From assembly GCA_002709955.1 (NCBI GenBank), contig PAQY01000002.1:480448-544447 (forward strand): a DNA stretch of 64,000 nucleotides. The letters run 5' to 3'. Numbering within the stretch: position 1 is the first letter of the stretch; each line of letters starts with the position of its first letter. Source of the stretch: Rhodospirillaceae bacterium (GTDB lineage: Bacteria; Pseudomonadota; Alphaproteobacteria; UBA8366; Aestuariispiraceae). Shown here piece after piece: positions 59,672-64,000 of this stretch. The notes under the pieces were generated by a model. The model was not told the DNA's origin, searched no databases, and saw only the letters and a list, made by a program, of their open reading frames with translations. The translations under genes and the position numbers were made by a program.

Positions 59672-60688
59672 ATGTCCCGCACATTGATGCTTGATCAGGT
59701 TCATGCGCTCAGTAAGGCAGCACTGATCGGGGCAGGGACATTGGAAGAGTCGGCGTCGATTGTTGCAGACAGCATCGTCGATGCCGAGGCCGAGGGGATA
59801 CGCGCCGTCGAATTGGCCTATCTGCCTTACTATTGTCAGCATGTCCACGTCGGGAAAGTCTCAGGCCATGCGGTTCCGAAGGTGAAGCAGACCGGCAAGG
59901 CCGCCCTGATGGCCGATGCGCGCAACGGATTCTGTCATCCCGCCTATGTGGAGGGGGAGAAGAAATTCTACACCCTTGCCCGAAATTGCGGCATTGCCGG
60001 GTTTGGTATTCAGCATTCCTATGCCTCTGGCGTGATCGGTTGGTTCGTGGATCGCATTGCCAAGGCCGGACTGATTGGATTCTGCTTCACCAATGCCTCG
60101 GCCTCCATGGCGCCGGCCGGGGGAAATCGTCCGCTGTTTGGCACCAATCCGATTGCCTTTGGCGTGCCGCGCGACGGCAAGCCGCCGCTGGTCATCGATC
60201 AATCCTCAACCGCAACAGCCCGCGTCAACATCGCTGCCAAGCGGGACGCGGGGGAGCCGATACCGGAAGGGTGGGGCCTGGACGCCAGGGGGCAGCCTTG
60301 CACAGATCCAAAGACCGTCTTGGAAGAAGGCTCCATCGCGCCATCAGGGGGCTATAAAGGGGGCGCATTGGCCTTATTGGTGGAAATCATGGCCGCTGGA
60401 TTGACAGGGGCGAATTGGTCCTTTGAGGCATCGGATTTGGGCAATGATGTCGGTGGCCCGCCGGATATCGGACAATTCTTTATGGCGATTGATCCGACCG
60501 CTTTTGGTGGCGCGAATTTTTCCACCCGGATCGAAACTCTGTTTCAGGCGATGCTGGATCAGGACGGGGTGCGCCTGCCAGGGGACCGACGCCACGCGCA
60601 TCGCCTGAAGGCGGCACGGGAAGGGGTCGTGGTTCCAGATAATCTGTTTCAAACATTGCGCGATTATGCCCGCGGAGAGGCCGCGTGA
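59672..60688 (+). CDS. Ldh-family (malate/L-lactate dehydrogenase type) oxidoreductase
   Basis: 338 residues of the Ldh2/MDH2 family, which has an unusual NAD(P)-binding fold unlike the classical Rossmann type. Family segments are SADAEAEGIRAVEL-like AEAEGIRAVELAYLP, HSYASGVIGWFVDRIAKAGL, FGTNPIAFGVPRDGKPPLVID and YKGGALALLVEIMAAGLTGA. Members reduce 2-oxoacids, delta1-piperideine-2-carboxylate or ureidoglycolate, so the substrate is open. Its stop overlaps the IMPase-family gene by 4 bp, indicating a two-gene operon. Confidence 0.88.
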   Translation: MSRTLMLDQVHALSKAALIGAGTLEESASIVADSIVDAEAEGIRAVELAYLPYYCQHVHVGKVSGHAVPKVKQTGKAALMADARNGFCHPAYVEGEKKFYTLARNCGIAGFGIQHSYASGVIGWFVDRIAKAGLIGFCFTNASASMAPAGGNRPLFGTNPIAFGVPRDGKPPLVIDQSSTATARVNIAAKRDAGEPIPEGWGLDARGQPCTDPKTVLEEGSIAPSGGYKGGALALLVEIMAAGLTGANWSFEASDLGNDVGGPPDIGQFFMAIDPTAFGGANFSTRIETLFQAMLDQDGVRLPGDRRHAHRLKAAREGVVVPDNLFQTLRDYARGEAA

Positions 60689-61503
60689 CAGCGGCGGCGC
60701 GGGTTGATCCGGATAAGGTTCAATCAATCCTGCGGGATGTTGCGGAAAGAATTGTCCTGCCGCGCTTTGATGGGTTGGCGAAGCACGAAATCATCGAAAA
60801 GGCCCCCGGTGATCTGGTCACCGTCGCGGATATTGAGGCGGAACATGTCCTGACAGAGGCTTTGTCATCCCTGTTGCCGGGATCCCGAGTTGTTGGGGAG
60901 GAGGCCTATTCCAAATCCAATGACATTCTGGATCGGTTTGAGACGCAAGGCCCTGTCTGGCTGATTGACCCGATTGATGGGACAAAGAACTTCACCAAGG
61001 CGAGTGAAACCTTCTGCATGATGGTGGCCCTGGTGGAGAATAACCGCCCGGTTATGGGCTGGATTCATGACCCCATTCCCAATCGCACCGCCTTTGCTGC
61101 AGAGGGTGAGGGGGCCTGGCTGGACGGAACACGGTTGATAATACCAGACCCGCCAGCAGATTCAGCCAAAGTCGGTCTGATCAACACATGGTATTTTGAA
61201 GAACCCAAGCGCAGCGCGTTGCGCAATGCGGCGCGGGCGCGGTTTGGTGAATTGGTATCCTTATCCTGTGCTGGTCATGATTTCTTGGCCCAGACACTGG
61301 GGTCGCGCCATTTCAGCTTCTACCGACGGTTATGGCCCTGGGATCATGCGCCAGGAACCTTGTTGATCCGAGAGGCAGGCGGCCATGTCGCGCGCATTGA
61401 CGATGCCCCCTATCAGGCTGGCGAACGGGTCCACGGCTTGTTAAGTGCACCAAACAAAGAGGTTTGGACGTCCATTCGCGATTACCTGTTGCTGGATTTT
61501 TAA
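60685..61503 (+). CDS. inositol monophosphatase-family phosphatase
   Basis: 272 residues. The metal motif WLIDPIDGTKNF is near 95 and the second motif WPWDHAPGTLLIREAGG near 216. The N-terminal Glu of VGEEAYS is also in place. The family hydrolyses inositol phosphates, histidinol phosphate or 3'-phosphoadenosine phosphates; a specific substrate is not evident. It is translationally coupled to the Ldh-family gene. Its stop shares bases with the convergent TPR gene stop. Confidence 0.9.
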   Translation: MTAAARVDPDKVQSILRDVAERIVLPRFDGLAKHEIIEKAPGDLVTVADIEAEHVLTEALSSLLPGSRVVGEEAYSKSNDILDRFETQGPVWLIDPIDGTKNFTKASETFCMMVALVENNRPVMGWIHDPIPNRTAFAAEGEGAWLDGTRLIIPDPPADSAKVGLINTWYFEEPKRSALRNAARARFGELVSLSCAGHDFLAQTLGSRHFSFYRRLWPWDHAPGTLLIREAGGHVARIDDAPYQAGERVHGLLSAPNKEVWTSIRDYLLLDF

Positions 61504-62783
61504 TCCACCAGAAGAACCAATGCCTCTTCAGAGAAGGCCTGAATGGCGGCCTCAATCTTTTCATCGATTTGCCCATCGATTGGGCCCTGATAGTATCCGC
61601 GCTTCTGGAGGTATTCCTGATACATCTGAACGCGATCGGCACCGCCTAATTCCATGGACAGGCGATAGAATTTCATCGCCTGACCCTGATCGCCCAACAG
61701 GGTATGCACCGCTGCTGCCGTATCGGCATTGTCGGCATTTTCATCCAGGTTCAGTGATTTTTCGACATAGTCCAATGCTGCCTTCGGGTCCCGAAAGGAT
61801 TTGTCTTCCGCTGCGACCAGCAACCATGCGATGGAATTGTAATAGTCTGATATCGGCTGGATCTGGACCGCAACATTCAGGTTCTCATAAGCCTGCTGAT
61901 AGTCTTTGCGATCCATATAGATCATGCCGCGACGATGCCAGGCGACAGCGCGGGTTGGATCGAGGTTGATCGCCTGGGTATAATCTGCCAGCGCGGCATC
62001 GATATTATCGGTCCGCTGATTGGCCATTCCCCGGAACATATAGGCATCTGGGGTGGCTTCACCATGATCAATGGCGAAACTGAAATCTGTGATCGCCTCT
62101 GTCGGATTACCCCCGAAAAGATAGGCCAGACCGCGCCGCGTATACAGACGATGACGGTTTGGTTCGATCTCTATGGCTTTGGTATAGGCGGCTTGCGCGG
62201 TATCGAACTGTTTCAGCTCAACGTTCAAATTACCCAGTGTCACCAATGTGTTAATATCTAGCGGGTCAATCTTTTGCGCTTGATCCAGGTCGCGCAGGGC
62301 AGCGTCGAAATTGCCCATCTGGGCATGGCTGGATGCGCGCCCGGCATAAAGCGCCGCCACCTTTGGCGCGATTTGTAGGGCCAGGTCATAGTCCTGTATT
62401 GCCTTCTGATGTTCGCCCATATCATCAAAGGTGCGGGCGCGCCCATCCAGAAAGCCAATATTATTGGGTGCCAGATCAAGCGCGTCGGTAAAGTCTCTAA
62501 GCGCCGCAGTATAATCAAAGAGGTCCAGAAGGGCCGCCGCACGATAGGCCAGGGCCGTTGCGCGCCCCTCAGTGGACAGGATTTCACTGTCCAGCAATGT
62601 TGTGCATATATCGCGTCGTTGACTGGGCGTGTTGCCAGCCCCCAGACAGCCTTGCAGCAATTCCGTCATTCTTTGCGGCGTGTCGCCGCCCAGACTGTCG
62701 TTTTGCATCTGCGCACTGCCGATGCTGGGCACCAGGCAGGTCAGCATCACAGAGAAGGCAAGGGATCGAATGCGTAGCGTCAT
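61500..62783 (-). CDS. exported tetratricopeptide-repeat protein
   Basis: 427 residues with a signal peptide (about 1-24, GSAQM). Seven or more TPR units occupy about 65-340, with helices such as AQAAYTKAIEIEPNRHRLYT and ALADYTQAINLDPTRAVAWH. The C-terminus (about 385-427, QEYLQKRGYYQGPIDGQIDE) looks like a degenerate peptidoglycan-binding unit. It is probably periplasmic and scaffolding. The TTAA at 61500-61503 serves as stop on both strands. Confidence 0.85.
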   Translation of the reverse strand: MTLRIRSLAFSVMLTCLVPSIGSAQMQNDSLGGDTPQRMTELLQGCLGAGNTPSQRRDICTTLLDSEILSTEGRATALAYRAAALLDLFDYTAALRDFTDALDLAPNNIGFLDGRARTFDDMGEHQKAIQDYDLALQIAPKVAALYAGRASSHAQMGNFDAALRDLDQAQKIDPLDINTLVTLGNLNVELKQFDTAQAAYTKAIEIEPNRHRLYTRRGLAYLFGGNPTEAITDFSFAIDHGEATPDAYMFRGMANQRTDNIDAALADYTQAINLDPTRAVAWHRRGMIYMDRKDYQQAYENLNVAVQIQPISDYYNSIAWLLVAAEDKSFRDPKAALDYVEKSLNLDENADNADTAAAVHTLLGDQGQAMKFYRLSMELGGADRVQMYQEYLQKRGYYQGPIDGQIDEKIEAAIQAFSEEALVLLVD

Positions 62784-62887
62784 AAACTAAACCTTTTGGA
62801 TCGTCTGTTACCATAACGTAACGCAGTATGGCGCTGTTTCAATCTGTCATCCTTCCATTCCGGCCTGGATATTGCGAGAGTGTGGGC

Positions 62888-63412
62888 ATGAAGACAGTAT
62901 TCTTGACCGCCCTGATCCTCGTATTGTCTGGCATGTCTGCTGCGGCACAGACAGTGCCGGACCATCCGTTTGCCAATGCCACAGGCGCAGGGCCTGAAAT
63001 GATATCGGAGCAGGGACAGGATAATCTGCCCTATCCCCCTGCAAAACCTGAATTTCTATTGCGCATGTCTAAAAAGGAATGCCAGACGGTCATGCGCCGC
63101 GCCGTAGTGCCCAGTGCGGATTATGTTCCGGGGCTGGATATACGGGGCAATGCCGTTGCTGGGGCAAACCTGCCGGGGACCTTAACGGCACAGGATATCC
63201 TGCCGGAAGAGATCGCCTTCGAATTGGCGCTGAATCCTATGGTTTTTGCGGGAAATCCGGCTTTGCAAAGCCTGTTTGCAAATTCCTCAACCAGTCTGGG
63301 GACAGTTCGATATAATCTTGCATCCGGCAAGTTGACCCTAAATGACAAAGCCCTGACAACCGATACTGAGGCGGAAATCATCGCCCTGTGCCAGCGGGCC
63401 GTTCAGCGATAA
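62888..63412 (+). CDS. exported protein of unknown function upstream of proS
   Basis: 174 residues with a signal peptide (about 1-21, SAAAQT). The mature part contains [20 protein letters not shown], a Gly/Pro-rich motif I have seen only in uncharacterised alphaproteobacterial proteins, and two Cys (KECQTV and ALCQRA). No catalytic motif is evident. ATG at 62888 is preferred because the signal peptide begins there. It is divergent from the TPR gene and 88 bp before proS. Confidence 0.72.
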   Translation: MKTVFLTALILVLSGMSAAAQTVPDHPFANATGAGPEMISEQGQDNLPYPPAKPEFLLRMSKKECQTVMRRAVVPSADYVPGLDIRGNAVAGANLPGTLTAQDILPEEIAFELALNPMVFAGNPALQSLFANSSTSLGTVRYNLASGKLTLNDKALTTDTEAEIIALCQRAVQR

Positions 63413-63500
63413 CGCATTCACCGACTGCGGCTTTACCTTCATGGCGCTAGGCCTTAGATTGCGCGCACTTAACAACCTTAGCCTTAAGGGTAGAATTCTG

Positions 63501-64000
63501 ATGCGCTTATCCCCTGCCGTCCGCTTGAGTGAGTATTTCATGCCCACCCTGCGGGAAACCCCCAGCGAGGCGGAAATCGTCTCCCACCGTCTGATGTTGC
63601 GTGCGGGCATGATCCGGCAGGAATCAGCCGGTATCTATTCCTGGCTGCCGACAGGGTATCGGGTGCTGCGCAAGATTGAACAGATTGTCCGTGATGAAAT
63701 GGACCGTATTGGCTGTCATGAAGTCCTGATGCCGACGATCCAATCCGCAGACCTTTGGCGCAAATCCGGTCGGTATGAGGATTACGGCAAGGAAATGCTG
63801 CGCATCACCGACCGGCACGAGCGGGAAATGCTGTATGGCCCCACGAATGAGGAAATGATCACCGATATCGTGGCGGAACATATCAAGAGCTATAAAGACC
63901 TGCCCCGAATGATGTATCACATTCAGTGGAAATTCCGCGATGAGGTCCGCCCGCGCTTTGGCGTGATGCGCGGTCGGGAATTCTTGATGAAGGATGCCTA
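63501..64000 (+). CDS. proS: prolyl-tRNA synthetase, N-terminal part (runs off the right edge)
   Basis: The first 166 codons are present and the frame is open to the window end. Class II motif 1 lies at about 33-65 ([19 protein letters not shown]), and motif 2 near 150-160 ([17 protein letters not shown]). The opening [16 protein letters not shown] is the usual start of bacterial ProS. It charges tRNA-Pro. The ATG at 63501 has a weak ribosome-binding site (TAAGGG about 12 bases upstream). Confidence 0.95.
   Translation, partial: MRLSPAVRLSEYFMPTLRETPSEAEIVSHRLMLRAGMIRQESAGIYSWLPTGYRVLRKIEQIVRDEMDRIGCHEVLMPTIQSADLWRKSGRYEDYGKEMLRITDRHEREMLYGPTNEEMITDIVAEHIKSYKDLPRMMYHIQWKFRDEVRPRFGVMRGREFLMKDA

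Overview
The window is a 64 kb chromosomal segment of an alphaproteobacterium. GC content is moderate (about 55-57% by eye), and coding density is high. The assignment rests on several things. E1-beta is fused to a lipoyl domain in a pdhA-pdhB-pdhC-lpd cluster. IspD and IspF are fused. ntrB-ntrC-ntrY-ntrX-trkA-hfq-hflX occur in the order typical of the class, and a CIRCE-controlled groESL operon is present. A Rhodospirillales-like or related marine lineage is likely, but I cannot name the genus. No plasmid, phage, integrase, transposase, CRISPR array or rRNA operon is visible.

Layout. 1-1.6 kb: the end of an acyl-CoA dehydrogenase gene, then a phosphotransferase-fold protein and a DUF6285-like protein. 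1.65-9.3 kb: a response regulator, infA, a FecR-domain protein, a divergent GntR regulator/OsmC pair, a tonB-exbD-exbD-exbB operon on the minus strand, an Old Yellow Enzyme homologue and tRNA-Ser(UGA). 9.4-21.9 kb: a degenerate GGDEF-EAL protein, a cell-wall run (MltB-type transglycosylase, RlpA, D,D-carboxypeptidase), then tmk-holB-metG-tatD-phnP-like in one tightly packed operon, an HIBADH-family dehydrogenase and a class III cyclase. 22-27 kb: a PPOX flavoprotein gene, trpE and ppiD on the minus strand, with tpiA divergent. 27-39.4 kb: secG, pyrG, kdsA, a TauE-type permease, eno, ftsB and the pyruvate dehydrogenase cluster. 39.5-47 kb: lipA, a COQ10/RatA-type protein, an XRE regulator, a minus-strand ispDF-pgpA-cinA cluster, a CcsA-like membrane protein and dusB. 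46.5-57 kb: the nitrogen-regulation genes ntrBC and ntrYX, then trkA, a HAD phosphatase, hfq and hflX. 57-64 kb: groES-groEL, an unannotated 51-residue Cys/His protein, an Ldh-family oxidoreductase, an IMPase-family phosphatase, a TPR protein, an exported protein and the start of proS.

Functional links. PdhABC-Lpd needs lipoate, which lipA supplies. Enolase, TpiA and Pdh form a central carbon block. KdsA, MltB, RlpA, DacA and FtsB serve the envelope and division. NtrBC and NtrYX are paired two-component systems for nitrogen and redox control. Hfq and HflX share the usual locus.

Most of the window is ordinary conserved housekeeping, and I found no convincing undescribed multi-gene system. The points most worth a second look are these: an in-frame TGA replacing a conserved Trp codon in dusB; a composite intergenic repeat of about 300 bp in three copies, two of them in tandem; a small Cys/His protein gene between twin terminators with identical stems; a four-unit 11-bp tandem array upstream of infA; a GGDEF-EAL protein with both active sites eroded; and a terminator-like hairpin between groES and groEL.
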